From Periplaneta americana (Eukaryota; Arthropoda; Insecta; Blattodea; Blattidae), in the NCBI RefSeq assembly GCF_040183065.1, contig NC_091119.1, forward strand, positions 108,576,263 through 108,640,262: a stretch of DNA of 64,000 bases. Direction: 5' to 3'. This document shows, piece by piece, positions 35,667-49,128 of the stretch. The stretch's first letter is position 1. Each line of letters opens with the position of its first letter. Under the pieces are notes generated by a model. The model was not told where the DNA came from, searched no databases, and worked only from the letters and a program-made list of their open reading frames with translations. A program made the translations under genes and the position numbers.

Positions 35667-35986
35667 TATAAGGTTTAAAAATTAAAAAATAACACAGCAT
35701 ATAACTTGAATAATGCAATTTATTGGAATGTCTTGGCTGAAGTGCAAGAAATCAACGAAACCCCAGATTTATTGCAAAGTGTCATGAACAATTTTCGTAT
35801 AAGATTACAATAAGTCATAGGATACCAAGGGGATCACTTAAATGTGTAATTTTAAAAAAATGAAGACATTCCAATAAATTGCATTATTCAAGCTACATAC
35901 TGTGTTTTTTTTAATTTTTAAACATTATAGTCCCTTTACAACAACATGTTGAAACTCGTCAGAACCAAATGCCAGATCCTGTACAT

Positions 35987-38456
35987 ACTCATTTTTGTTC
36001 ATTTATAATATAATTGAAAATTAAAATTAAGTATGAAAATACTCCGATTAGAGAATTGAAAGAAATTACTCTTCCTAGCTTGGTGATTCACTTCAATTTT
36101 TATAAAAGCTTTCCTAAACAACTACCTAACAGACTAATAAATCTAAATATGACTCTACTTATCTGCTAAAATTCTAAGTCAAACTCTATTTATCTGCTAA
36201 AATTCTGAGTCAAAGTTACATCATCACAAACCTTCGGAACCTTCACCTGTTCACAAGAAAGTCCAGTCATTATTCAAATGTTATATTCAATGGAGTATGA
36301 GGCAGCTTCATAACATAAGTTCGAGAACGTAAGTAAAGACTATAAAAGAATTCATGATAGTTCATTGTTTAACAACTTTTGAACTACACAGTTCTTCATA
36401 CTCTGTCTGAGATGCAGTTACTTATTGATAGATGAGAAGATACGAAGTGACTCTGTCACTGAGAAGCTCGCAGAAGAAACACTCCATAAGAAATAAAAGT
36501 TTTCAAAGCATTGCCATTTTTTTACTTAATCTGACTGCGGAAACGAAATTGATATATTTGGACGAGCACTAAAGCTAATTACACATAGAACATATTATTA
36601 TTTGTAAATTGAAGTATGTTCCCACATTTTATTTTATATACCTAGCAAGTTAATTACTCTACTATCCATCTTTTTCATATATGATTTTGAAATTGAAGCT
36701 TCACACTACCTCTTGCTAGCAGAATTACTGAGAATGAAGCACTGATGGAGAGGTTAGTAACACATACCAGTTCGATTTCACTAAAAATAATGGATAAAAA
36801 AATGCATCAGGAATTCAGCTCAATGGAGTGGCCAGTGCTGTAGTTTGATCTTAATCAGAAAGTTGAATATCTTTGTATTTATATGTTCATCATTTACAAT
36901 TTTTTGTAGTACTACCTTTTGTTAGTATTACTTCAGTCTCTTACCATAATCTCCCAATACATTTTCAATTTGTGTATATATTAAACTTTATGTATGTAAC
37001 TATATTCATTCTTTGTGTAACAAAACACAAAACTGCTTCCATTTCCATTTTTTTTTTTTTATTTTGTTTTATGCCACTCAAAAGTTCCAGAACTGAAGTA
37101 AAGATACAATCCCTCACACTGGACATCAGATGCTCTCAACTTTAAAAATCTGAAACATTTCAGTGTAAGCCACAAAACTCTATTCACACTTAGTATTGGA
37201 AGCACTCTTTCTTAATTAGTTTTAGTGTGTTACTTAATGATTTTAAGTATAGAGGTTATTGTCGTATGTAAAATGTACTGGCAAACACAAAAGAAGTCGA
37301 TTATTAGCTACTTTAAAGAACATACTGGAAAAAGCTTAGAACCTGAATCATGAAAAATTGCCAGAAGTATGTGTTGAAGACAAGTGGAAGTTTCACTACC
37401 ACTGTTCTGAAACCATCAACTAACTACATTAACATTAACACGAACAGAAAACTATAATTAAATCACTATGTTCTATGTTACATAAATTACACTAACACGA
37501 ACGCAACACATTATTTTATAACAAGATGTGTCATCTTTATTTATTAATTTGTCATACAAAAATTCTGTTGATAAAGTACAATGTGCATGCATCACTGTTT
37601 CATCTTCCTTATCCATCTCCAAACTTGTAGCAATTTCTCGTGATGCACTGTCTATAAAAGGAGGAATCTGAGAAACCAAAATCAAGCTAGTTGATCTCAT
37701 GGATGATCAAACTCTAGACCTCTTGAATGCTAAGTTAGCACATATCCCACAGTCTGCTTAGTTTCAACGGTAGTGAAAGGAGTTTGCACATACAGAAAAG
37801 TGGAAAATGTTTTGCAAGATGAAGCCATACAAGAAGAAGATAGTTAACACTCATACAACCTAATAGGAAATTTTACTTGTTATTTAGGGAAAATTCATCC
37901 ACAAAAATCAGGAGATCTATTCAGATTAGAAACTTATTTTATTGTATTAACTCTTTACAAAAAAAATAAATAAAAAATAATAATAATAATTAAAATGCAT
38001 AAAAGTCACCATGTAAACTGATTCTATTGATCTTTCACTTCAAGGAAACTAATTAGGATGTTTGAATGAGGATATTTTGAAATAGGTTATATAATGAGAT
38101 ATTTTGGATCAAAAAGACGAAGTGGTAAAGGGAAATGAAAATAAAAATTCCATTTTTCATTTTTTTTATTCAATGATTTTCAGAATAAAAGAACGTGAAG
38201 ATGTATACACAAGTAAATAGATACCGGTAATCAGGTAAGTTGGTAGATAGGTAGCAGTCTTGGTTCCTTGGGCAAAGCAAAGGAAGTTCTGCTGAGATAA
38301 TTGTATATTAGTTCATCTTTGTACAATAAATCCTTTATTTAATTAAAATTTACATTTAGAAAATTTAGTGTGAATTTTCTATCACTTCCATGCAAAAAGA
38401 AAAGAACTGCATTTAGAACGTAAAAAAATGGCGTCTTTCACTGAATTGCGAGATTT
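35987..38456 (+). other. no recognised feature
   Basis: No supported gene or repeat was seen; the open frames at 36873-37145 and 37473-37700 are not recognisable. Confidence 0.3.
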
Positions 38457-38827
38457 CTATTTCCAGTACATTTGTGAATGCAGGAATCATCTCGCACCCT
38501 CAGCCCTCTTCACTGCACATGCGCTAATAGTCCGTGCCCCAATATAAGCATAAAATCGAGCTTTTACAAGTAATGTGACAAGCTTAGTGGGTTAGTTGAG
38601 GGGCTGTCTAAGTGACATGAGGTCGAGGAATATGTGAAAAGATTGCAATAATTTAAGATACTCGGCCTCGCGTCAGATATCACTCAACTAACCCACTAAC
38701 CTTGTCACATTCCTTGTAAATGCTCGATTTTATGCTTACATTGGGGCACAGACGATTAGCACATGCGCAATGAAGAGAGCTAAGAGTGTGAGATGATTCC
38801 TGCATTCACAAATGTACTGGAAATATA
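38457..38827. mobile_element. foldback element with 145-bp arms
   Basis: Arms at 38457-38600 and 38682-38827 are inverted copies of each other with scattered mismatches. They share words such as CATTTGTGAATGCAGGAATC and TAGTGGGTTAGTTGAG. The spacer is about 81 bp. There is no coding capacity. Transcripts would fold into a long hairpin. Duplications at the ends could not be fixed. Confidence 0.85.
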
Positions 38828-39488
38828 GTGACATCAAAAATGTTTTCCTTACATTTTTATTGTACCTCGTTCTTTTACTATACCATGCAGGCTTTGCTTA
38901 ATCGTAAGTTTTAGTTGCCATGGTAATATTTTATGCTGTATAGGTAAAATCAGGACATAGTTAAAAATGCAAGGAAAAAGTTTTTGATGTTACTTAAAAA
39001 TCTCGCCATTGAATTGTGTGTGTCGTAAATGTAGATGTTTCAAAAGGGGTCAAGAGCGAAGGAGTACATAATATGCTTAGGCAGAGATAACCAAGATGAC
39101 AGCAGGTTTTCTTTCTCTATTTATCCCTGTCTCCCTTTAGACCAATACTGAGTCACTGCTAAGAGACACAGGTAGTGGGAACTAAAGGGGAGAAGACTAG
39201 AGTTATATTTTTCCTGTCTTCTCCAAAGCATTCTCATTTCAAACTTGTATTATAGAGTACAATAAGGTACAAAATAGTGGTTTATACTAGTAAGAGACCA
39301 ATTTTAAATTTGTGTCAAAATAATATCTTTGCATGTCATTGTTGGCTTATTAGAACAATACTGTATTTTCATTATGTATATGCAATTTAGTTTATTATGT
39401 GTCTAGAAATATCTCAAGAAACGTCTTAAATTAAAAAAAGATTTCGTCTAAACATTCACTGCACAACACTGGTACATGTGTGTACGCA
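38828..39488 (+). other. no recognised feature
   Basis: Nothing supported here. A segment near 38985-39015 (AAAAATCTCGCCATTGAATT) mirrors TGAATTGCGAGATTT at 38442-38456, possibly an outer continuation of the foldback. Confidence 0.35.
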
Positions 39489-39750
39489 CACGGGTAGCTC
39501 AGTTGGTAGAGCAGCTGACTATGGACTGGAAGGCCCGGGTTCGATCCCGAGTGGTAACAGTCCCAAGGTTCACTCAGCCTCCTATCAAATTCAGTATCTT
39601 GTCTTTCCCGGGGGTAAAAGGCGGTCAGAGCATGGTGCCAACCACACCATCTCATTCTAGTGCCGAGGTCAAGGAAAGCATGGGGCTCTACCTCCATGCC
39701 TCCCAAGTGGCTTCATGGCATGTGACGGGGATACCTTTACCTTTATCTTT
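39489..39750 (+). repeat. tRNA-derived SINE, family A (copy 2)
   Basis: The + strand copy has a clear tRNA-like head: GGGTAGCTCAGTTGGTAGAG and GGGTTCGATCCCGAG. The body is shared with the minus-strand copy at 7361-7632 and ends in ATACCTTTACCTTTATCTTTT. Confidence 0.88.
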
Positions 39751-40307
39751 TACGCACATGTGTAAACTAAAGTGTATCATTTAGGTACTTCATTTATGCA
39801 TACATCTCTCAAAATGTAGAGGTGAGATGAATGGGATAGATTTTCAGCTATGGAAATACTGCAAAGATGGCTCACCAGATATCTGCCAGTGTCTCCGAAT
39901 ACTAGCTGATGCCAATTAAATGGCCTTCAACTGACATAACGACCATTCTTCGGGTGCTAGTGAATGTTTCCACAAGATGTCCATTTTCTAGCACTGAGTG
40001 TAAATACTCGTAAATGTCAGAAATTATCATCCAGTGAGCATCTCCTTCTGGCAATAGCACATGACTGGGAGTACGGTAATTTACAGAGAAACTGTAGTCT
40101 GGCTATTTCCATCTGGTATCACCAATACTCATACACCTTACCCTGAAGCTGTATTTTTATAATATGAATTGATATGAGCTTACACAATGCATCTGATTGC
40201 AATGATAAAAAGCAGATTACGGTCATCAGCACTGATAATCGATATTTGAAAAGTCCTAGAACAGAAATGAAGACCTTCTTAAAATTGTAGTGTCAATTTT
40301 CGGCTAC

Positions 40308-40530
40308 ATGGCATCCTTGATGGACTAGTGGTTACCAAACTTGCTATAAGAGTCAAGGTATCAAGTTCGAAATGACCCAAGGAGGCGAATTTTTAATGGT
40401 AACAAGTCCTTAGCATAGCTTTCTTAGGAAGGAAAATGAAAACTGGAGAACTACGGTGTAGATTTACGGCATGTAAAAGAACTTCAATAAGAGGGCTCCA
40501 AGCAAAATCTGCCACCCATTTCTTGCCCAT
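40308..40530 (+). repeat. tRNA-derived SINE, family F
   Basis: A tRNA-like head is seen: TGGACTAGTGGTTACCAAAC as box A region and GGTATCAAGTTCGAAATGACC as a weak box B. The body follows with GGCATGTAAAAGAACTTC. Only one copy is present in the window. Confidence 0.5.
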
Positions 40531-40670
40531 GTAAGAATTTAACTCTTAGTCATCTTCACATACTACCCATTGACGGTAATGAATTCTGCTTTCTGTATGT
40601 CTTTGTTTCAGAAATTAAATTGAACACATCTCCAGATTAGTGGAGTCCAAAAAGCTCTAAACAACTGTCG

Positions 40671-40890
40671 TCCTGGTTGGCTCAGTTGGTATGGTGCTGG
40701 CCTTCTATGCCCGAGGTTGCGGGTTCGATTCCAGGCCAGGTCGATGACATTTAAGTGTGTTTAAATGCGACAGGCTCATGTCAGTAGATTTACTGGCATG
40801 TAAAAGAACTCCTGTGGGACAAAATTCCAGCACACCGGTGACGCTGATATAACCTTGGCAGTTGCGAGCATTGTTAAATAAAACATAACA
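40671..40890 (+). repeat. tRNA-derived SINE, family B (copy 2)
   Basis: The only full + strand copy starts CCTGGTTGGCTCAGTTGGTA, has box B GGGTTCGATTCCAGG, and ends GTTAAATAAAACATAACA. It shares the whole body with the copy at 14896-15119. Confidence 0.9.
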
Positions 40891-42088
40891 TTTCTAAATA
40901 ACTGACACTGGAAGCACAGGCAACTATAATTCAAACTTCAGCTACATCACATTAACTAGTATCGTATTTCACCAAATTTAGTTTTCTTCTTGATTAATAC
41001 CGTTCGAAAACCAAGCATTCAATATGAACAGTAGCAGAAAGTCACTGCCGTAATATTAGATGGACGTTCAACTCGTAAGAAGTCTTTGGAATTGTATCAA
41101 ATATCTTCTGAAGTACAGGAAACAACAAATATTTCGGTCCTGGAATTTTTGTTTCATTTCAAATAAATATATTAAAATTTTATTCAAAATGTCATATTAT
41201 TTAGAAAACAAGGTAATTTTCAATAAAAACATGTAACTTAAAGCATAAGAAATGTGTCAAACATGGAGAAGCCTCTGTTAATATCCTGTACTTGTAACAG
41301 AATAGTAAAAGATTGAGACAAGGTGGATGTGTACATACTGGAGTTCGAGCCAAAACACACGATTCTGCAACCCACTGCATGCACACCTTCATCTTTTGCT
41401 TACAGCTCAACCTCTGTCTTCATGACAATGTACAAGCATCAGGACTAATACTGTCTTTTTCAAACGAGTATGAAGTTTTTTAAAATTTCAGGAAACTGAA
41501 AGAGGTTTTCATGCTGTGAATTCGTCTAAACAAGACATGACGTTTCGAAAGTTGAATCCAAATTTATCTTTAAGTGAGGAGGAGAGAGTGTTTGGTTAAT
41601 CCAGTTTACTAATATAAGTCAAAAGTATTAAGAGCATTATCATAAGACGTGGAAGATGTACAGCATTAGACACAAAAAATGACTGCTCTCATGTAGCATG
41701 AATTTTTTCTAAATCCAGTTTGGGAAGCGTGTGGTTCACACGACTAGGGAAAGTACGTTTATTTTGCACTTAATTTACTCCTTGAATATATCTTCGTTAT
41801 AGATTATTCATAACACTTGACTTATAACAGAAAAAGCAATAAACAAAACAAAGGAAAAACAGAGCTGAGTCATGCATAATAAATTCCTACATATGTAAAC
41901 CTACGCTCTCACGGAATCAACCGAGTCTTCTGAAGGGGACTTAGGGTATGGCAGCCGGTCATTTTTTGTGTCTAAGGTTGTACAACTATTACTGTAAACA
42001 AATACCAAAGTGCTGTTGAAATCAGTCAAAATAAACTTTTCAATCCAATCAATATACAGGATGGTACTTAAATATGACAAAATATATA
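40891..42088 (+). other. no recognised feature
   Basis: I see nothing supported between the SINE and the next MITE. Confidence 0.3.
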
Positions 42089-42397
42089 CAGTAGAACCTC
42101 GATAATCTGAACTAATTGGGACTGGATATAGTTTGGATTATCAAATATATGGCATTACTCTATCTGAACTTAAAAAGAACACATTGTACACTACTATAAA
42201 TATAAAAAGGTGGTAGAAATTATTGTCTTTCTTTCTTCCTTTCTTATTCTGCTTAACATCTCCTTTTATGTGATTTACATACTACTGCAGTTTGAGGGAG
42301 CTTCATTGCACATTCTTTTCCAGTATTCTCTTGTTTTCCATGCATTCGGATATTGTACGTAATTCGGTAGTGCACTCGGATTATCGAGGTTGTACTG
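42089..42397. mobile_element. pogo/Tigger-type MITE
   Basis: Ends CAGTAGAACCTCGATAATCTG and, inverted, CAGTACAACCTCGATAATCCG are flanked by TA (42087-42088 and 42398-42399). The 309-bp interior is non-coding. The ends resemble those of the deleted Tigger at 34717-35666, but the bodies differ. Confidence 0.88.
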
Positions 42398-45300
42398 TAT
42401 TGGAAATGGAGTAGACTATAATTGTTTTATAGTTTGTACTCCTCTTAAAAGCCTGTTTCTGGAAAGTAATATGACATTCAGCTATCTCTGATATAAAAAA
42501 AATTTTGAAATGTAAAACGTGAGAAACTTAAAAAATATATTCTCCATGACGCAGTCAGTTCTGTAAGAATGTTTCAAAGTAGACTACAATTCAGATCTAT
42601 ATTATTCTTATATCTACCGGCAACAGGTTATAAGTAGGGGGTGGATGTTGATGAAAAGTCATCTTCTTATTTTTCACATTAGGACGATGCCCATTAATAT
42701 AGAAATCCTTTCTATGTTAATATCAATGTACAAAAGTAACTTCTTATATTGATTTTTTTTTTTATGTTTTTGAACTAATAGGTAATTTTTATATTTTTTC
42801 CGGCATTTTTAATACTTTGCAGACCTTTCATATCAATTGGAATCCGTTTTACTTTCTTCTTTACAGATAGGTCTGTTAAATAATTTTCTAACCAAATAGG
42901 TCAGTAGTAATTACCTACTGAATAATTGAATAACAGTGAAGTTTGAGTTTTATAGTTTGGAACAGACTCTAAAGTCCATCCCTCATTCCACTGAAGGCTT
43001 CACTTCACACAACAGAAGTAATATAAAATGCCTGACAGCAGCTTAGTTTAAGTGAGGACTTTGATCGCTATTGTTCTTTTGTCGGTACGAGGGTGTCTTT
43101 AGAATTTATGTTTGGAAGGGGGAAAAGTTTCACCATGCCCTGCACAGGACATTGTGTCCTCAACATGGTTCGGAAGGGATGTCTACTGTAGTAGACAGTA
43201 TTTTTAACACAAAGATTGCAAGAATGCACACTGCATCCACAATTTGTTTTGTCATTCGCACTCCATCTGCAAGATCAGGTAACAAAAGTGAAGCGCGGAA
43301 AGAGGAGATGGAGAATGAAGGCACTGACATGGACCATCCCTGATTGAAACACATTGTAAACTCTCATTAAAATCTATAGTTTTCCCTTAAGACCTTCATT
43401 TTGTTGCATGTTCTTTTCCTTTAGCTTAGCCAAATTCCAGGAAGTTGCCTCCTCTCTCCGAGATTTGCAGGGCAGTCATTGAAACAAGGTGACTAATTTT
43501 TAAGAAGTTGTGGTGCGAGTACAGTGAATAATATTTAAATATCATTTTCTTTTAATTTTATATTATTTTTCCATTAATTTAAGGGCATTTTAATGATCAT
43601 TTTAAGGAGATTTTTAAGTCCTCAACATCCACCCCCTAGTTATAAGATTAATATGTTTGTTCAGTCTCTCTTCCAAGCGCACAATAAACCACACATAACT
43701 ATGAAAAATTTATAATCTTTACTCTAATCATACAGTCACTCATGTTCAGCTGCCATCCACTGAACTGACCGCAACTGCTAGCATATTAATGGCCATTTCA
43801 GACGTGTTTCATTGTGCAAGTCTTTGGATGCATGTCTTAGAGAAATTTACCCTCTACAGAAAATCCTAAGGAGAAACTCATAACACTTTACTAATGTTTT
43901 TAATTTAGAACCTATGTTTACATACTAAAATGTTCATCTTTTGTAAGATAAAATGATAAATGAAGGAATGAAACACTGCAAAAACAGCCTTTCACAAAAA
44001 AAAAAAAAATAAATAAAATAAATAAAAGAGTGACTTCTCATTCTAACCTTGGGCAGTATTAGTACACAGTTAATACAAAGATTCCTTATCTGAATTGCAA
44101 ACTGAATCTCCAGTCTTGCAGCACATAACCAAATGAGTCCCAAAAGAATAAGAGGTAACAGAAAATCCACCCTCCTATCATCCAAGAATCTGACATGGAT
44201 AGGAGCTGGAGTGTTATGCTCATGTCTTGCATTCAAAACCTCCACTTGTACACGCTAATAAATGACAATTGAAAATGTCCAATGTGAATGTTAACAGAGG
44301 TTTCACAAACTGTTTTCTGTTCATGGGTCTCCACTTAGCCGACTGGAGGGTGATGTTTTCTATCAATCGCATGTGCATGTGTTTGTGTGTCCTCCTAAAA
44401 TCTCTCATTATTGTAAATAGCATTCAAACTTGTAGATAAAAGTGAATTGCCACGATGTTGAAATCTGTTGAGATGACGGGTATTTTTACTTGAGAAGTGA
44501 TGTATTAAAGAGTTCATGAAACTGTATCACCTTCCCTATTTTTCCCCATCCTTTATATAGTGACACTGCAAATTAGTTTCTTGCTAATCACAATCATCCA
44601 GCCTTACTGTAACATTGTGATAAACCTTGTAATACATGTAAAATAAAAATGAAATAGGAGAATTTGTGTTTTCCTCATTCAACAAGAAAGACAGATCACA
44701 GTTCTTCATCCATAAGTAATTCAGACTGTTCAATAAAATGTGAAAAAATTGTTCTAATGTTGCATCCTTACACATTTTATTTTGCGAGTCATCATGTATG
44801 AAGAATACTCTAAGGCTAATTCATTGATGACAACAAAAAACTATCTGTCTTTGTCTGAATATGCCAATGCAATAAAATGTCTTCTGTCTTGTCTCCAGTG
44901 AGGTCCGTTCCTGGTAGAGCTTACAGCACAATCTGTTGTTGCCATTCAGGCTGCAACAAGACTGGAACTCTAGGACATATGTTGGGGTTCTGCAGGAAAA
45001 AGGGGTTACTGCGCAGAAACAGATGCAGGGTTTAAGCCACAGTCGCATTTTGCTATTCAACTTCTAACAATGCAACAAACTTTCAATTTAAATGTGCAAA
45101 AATGCGACAACCACATTGGACTTCAGAAACGAAGATAGTAATAGAGAAAACGAAATCAGAGATGTGTTTGAACTAATCTGAATTTAAATGAAATGCTATT
45201 GGCATGGACAATGTTCAAAAAGATATTGAGGAATAGATGTTCAGGAATGGATTTCAAAGAGTGGTGCAATTCAGGTAAGTTAAGTGAACAATTTCTTCTA

Positions 45301-46078
45301 ATTGATTTATATAATTCCATCCCATACTGTAAATTGTGAGCAAGAATTTAGTTACACGAATCTTGTAAAAACTGGAATTAGGAACCGCCTTTCAGTATAA
45401 AAAAAAAAAGTTAGCAGTCCGATAACAATAAATCTTGAAGGGCCTACTCGTAAAGAATTTCAATTCTTAGAGTGCTCATAAAATAACGTATTTTAATGTG
45501 ATGTAAATTCAGCAGTAATTAAACATACCTACGTCTAATGATTTACTTACATAAGTATATCTAGAGTGTGGTAAGATGGATTGAAAGTAATAAAACTCCA
45601 AGAAACAAACTATACAACTTCTTGTTTCCGCATATTTTATTAATTTTATCATTCTGTAGAATTATTTATAATATTGCACAAGCTTTTCGCAATTTGCACA
45701 AATATAAATTTACGTTTGTGCATTTTTGCGACAATTATTTATTTTCTAGCTTAAGCCCTGAACAGATGTAATAGAGCTAGACAGATATAGCTATGTCTTT
45801 AAACAGAGAGGCTGGGAAGTCAGTGAAGAGATTCTTTACATCTCTGCTGAAGATTCTAACAGAAGAGTTGACATCACTGCCTTAAATAGGAAAGATAAAT
45901 ACACGAATTGGTTTTACACTGCACCATCTGCTTTGAAAGGGACACTGTACATGCACAAGCACAGCATGTAGATTCAGAAAAGAGGGCTGTATACAAACCA
46001 TGTCCTTTCTAAGCATAAATATAATATATCTTCCAAAAAGTGGACTATATGAGGGATACCTTTGACGCATGGGCTCAG
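42398..46078 (+). other. no recognised feature
   Basis: I found no supported gene or repeat in this 3.7-kb stretch. Short open frames, such as 43071-43343 and 43934-44245, have no recognisable domain. Confidence 0.3.
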
Positions 46079-46566
46079 TATTACGCCTCCAAGTTAAATT
46101 TGCATCTCGTGAATGCAAGAGATGAGTGCTAGTAGCTCATTGTTAGTTTACAACCTACAGTCTCGTCTGGGTGAGGTCATGTTACAAGAGATAATGCAAT
46201 GAGTGAGGTAATGTATGTAAGTGAGGTAATGTGTGTAATAAATACGGTGCATAATATTAATATTAGTAATATTAATTGAGACATACCTCATTGCAATAAT
46301 TAACTATACAGTATTGAGTATCCATTGTACATGAAGGCAATTCGAAATTGGATAAAATAGCCTATCAAAATTAATGATTACTGCACTTCACACGGGTACA
46401 ACACTTTCAGCACCTCCTATACACGTGTATTCACCACTATCTCATACAACTCGCTGGCAAGAATAGTAAACAGCTCTTTATTAACTTAATATTTACTCAT
46501 AAGTTGCAAAGGCGAGAGGGAGAGGGAACGGTGATTCACATTCAGATTTAACTTGGAGGCATAGTA
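46079..46566. mobile_element. MITE family B, complete copy
   Basis: Inverted ends read TA.TA.GCCTCCAAGTTAAAT with TA at the borders. The 488-bp body, including CATGTTACAAGAGATAATGC and GGATAAAATAGCCTATCAAA, is shared with a second copy split between 53200-53280 and 56482-56883. No coding capacity is seen. Confidence 0.82.
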
Positions 46567-48241
46567 CTACTTTATACCTTTAATATTTTAAAAGGTCTAG
46601 GATTCCAATTCCATAATAATGAAACAACTTTAATACAGATTCTTAAGGGCTCACTTCAGATACTTCAGTATAATTTATACTTTAATGGTTGATTATATTG
46701 GCATAAAAATACTGGAATGTATCCAGGATCCTAGTGGTCACCCTCAATGGAGGGCACATAATTTAGATAAATAAAATTTCTCTCCATATGATTACATTCC
46801 AACAGATTATAACTTTTATATCAGAACTCTCCTTATTACAAAATGTTATTAATCCTGCTACATTCAGAATGCAGACAACTGGACTTCACTACATATCGTA
46901 GCTCCCCAAATTCATCATGATGCTGGGTGGATACAGATCCCATACTCGAACCAGGACATATTCTGTGCACTTTGATAATTTTCCTGCCAATTACAAAAAA
47001 GCTTTGAATGTTGTGCTGAGATGAAAGAAATGAAGACCGCATGTTTTAATGATTGTGACAGTTGTGAATAAAATTAAAGTGGACAATTGGGGAAAAATTC
47101 TTAAAATAAAAGAGAAAGAGTGTAGTATAAAGGAGTTACTCTCACAATAAATCATTATTTACTCTTTTTTTTTTTCAAAACTCATTGCTTCGTTGAAGTG
47201 ATTCAATAACAATATATCGAAAAATGTAATGAGTAATGACCAAGATAATGAGAGAAAGTTGTGGTGCAAATTTATTTTACCGAAAATGCAATACCAACAA
47301 CACAAAACCAAATACTGGAAGCATTGGAATCAACAACAAGTAACACTATTCACATGTTATGTTCGAAACTCTTAACTGAAAGCTTCTGCAGTAGTTAGTG
47401 ATGATTTCCTGTGAGGATCCTCCTGTAAGGAACTGCCAACTTCATTAAATGGGGATTTTCTGTATGATAATGCGGAACTATATAACACTAAATATGCCAC
47501 ATATATCTAATTTTTGCAATTTGGAACATGATTTAGGTTTCACGGCTGAATAAACATATTTGTTGCCTCGATAATTGTTTTTATAAAGACAAAAAAAAAA
47601 AACAATATTATCGAAGAACTGAAGAGAATAGCAAAAAAATTACAGTTTTTCATGTTCCTAAGGATCAGATTCATTCCATCACTTGAAGCCATGTGATAAC
47701 AGTCCCCTGTTCTGTGCCAAGCATGATATTATGTGACACATTTGGGAGGATCGTTGATGCTGGTGGTGCTGGCTGGTTTGTTTATAAAAAACCAAAAGGA
47801 AGCTATGCATGTATAGTCAGGTTATGGAAATAAATTAAGCATATCTCTGTTTGGTTAGTGGAACAGAGAACAGTAATACTGCATTATGTAATATACAATA
47901 CGTGGTTATATACAAACATATACATTTCATTCGATCATAAAGTAAAATGAAATAAGTACACACTGGATAGTTCGTTTTCGTGTTGCTAGCATTTGTTTAC
48001 AGTGTAATGCATATGAACCCATGTTTCCTCTTCCATTTAATTTTTCTCAAAACTCTAAGAAATGTTAGGCTGGACAATTCCCTCATTCACAAGGACCGAG
48101 AGATAAACCGATTTTTGTTAATTATGTCTACTTTGTATAAACTCACAAGAGAAAAAAGTCAATATAAAATTAAATATTTTCCATCTAGCCATGAAAGTAC
48201 CAGTAATTTAAAAATAAACTGTCAATATTAATAAATTTAAG
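46567..48241 (+). other. mostly unrecognised; SINE-E fragment at 46885-46960
   Basis: The segment ATCGTAGCTCCCCAAATTCA followed by TGATGCTGGGTGGATACAGA and ATCCCATAC (46895-46940) resembles the internal part of SINE family E at about 54796-54843. Nothing else was recognised. Confidence 0.4.
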
Positions 48242-49108
48242 AATGTTCTCTATCACTTACCCTGTTGAACATCTACTAGGAAGATTTCGCGAAGAAATTT
48301 TCGAAACATGGGAGGGGTGATAGTAGGAGGAAAAAGAATAAAGTGCATTAAGATTTGCTGACAATATGACGTTGTTAGCAGAAGAGAAGAAGATACTAAG
48401 GAATATGTTACTGGTGCAAAATGACAGCTCCGAGCAGTATAGGTTAAAGAGAAATGCAAACAAGATGAACAAGGCAGTGAAACAAGTGGAGAGCTTCAAA
48501 TACCTGTACTTCGGGTCTACTGTAAGTAGTAACATGAACTGCTACCAGGAAATCAAAAGAAAGATAGCAATGGAAAAGGAAGCTTTTAACAGGAAAAGGT
48601 AGAAACTAGTGAAGTGCCTTGTGTGGAATGTGGCATTGTAAGGAGCAGAAATATGGACATTACGACAAAGTAAAGAAAAATGACTGAAATCATTTGAAAT
48701 GTGGATATGGAGAAGACTGGAGCATATTAAATGGACTGATAAAATAAGGAATGAACCTGTGTTAGAAATACTGGGTAAAGAAAGCAGGGGCGTATTTTGC
48801 GGGCTACCGGCGGTAGCCCAAGGAAATTACAAAAGAAAAAGTTTATAATATAACATAATGTAATAATTTTGTATTATTAGTTTTACCATAGTAATTAAAA
48901 TTAAAGTAATTGTTAGATATATTTTGTGTAATAATAGGGTCAGCGGTAGCCCAAACCCTTTAACCAGTATACGCCACTGACAGAAAGAACAATGCTGAAA
49001 CTGATCAGGAAGAGAAAAGGTAATCAGCTGGTTCACTGGCTAAAAAAGAGAAGATTGGAGAATGCTGGGTTTGCTGTGGAGGACCTACCCTTGGACAGAA
49101 AACTATGA
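48242..49108 (+). pseudogene. LINE-X reverse-transcriptase C-terminal remnant
   Basis: Broken + strand frames show the end of a non-LTR retrotransposon polyprotein. They include VESFKYLYFGSTVSSN, the YQEIKRKIAMEKEAFNRKR segment, GAEIWTLRQSKEK and FEMWIWRRLE. The 3' end reads GAATGCTGGGTTTGCTGTGG... and finishes in AAAATAAATAAATT. The C-terminal zone after the reverse transcriptase is familiar from RTE-like and related arthropod LINEs. Several stops make it inactive. A 195-bp hAT MITE (48785-48979) is inserted in it. Confidence 0.8.
48785..48979. mobile_element. small hAT MITE inserted in LINE-X
   Basis: Ends CAGGGGCGTATTTTGCGG and, inverted, CAGTGGCGTATACTGG are flanked by AAAGAAAG (48777-48784) and ACAGAAAG (48980-48987), an 8-bp duplication with one mismatch. 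The LINE sequence continues on both sides. The GGTAGCCCAA words near both ends extend the inverted repeat. Confidence 0.82.
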
Positions 49109-49128
49109 AAAATAAATAAATTATAAAT

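Larger units (their letters stand above)
34658..35986. mobile_element. foldback/MITE with long arms, split by a Tigger relative
   Basis: The outer ends (GGCATTTGGTTCTGACG at about 34671 and its inverted partner at about 35958-35973) belong to arms that pair over about 150 bases. The left arm is interrupted at 34717 and resumes at 35669 (AGGTTTAAAAATTAAAAAAT..., then AATGCAATTTATTGGAATGTCTT), all mirrored at about 35864-35946. Without the insert the element would be about 380 bp. It has no coding capacity. Confidence 0.8.

Noticed and set aside
39489-39570. True tRNA gene
   Set aside because: The head has good box A and box B, but it is followed by the SINE body, the 3' half does not fold as a complete acceptor stem, and a second copy has the same body.
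43071-43343. 90-residue + strand frame with a charged C-terminus
   Set aside because: No splice sites in a fitting frame, no domain and no repeat copy were found.
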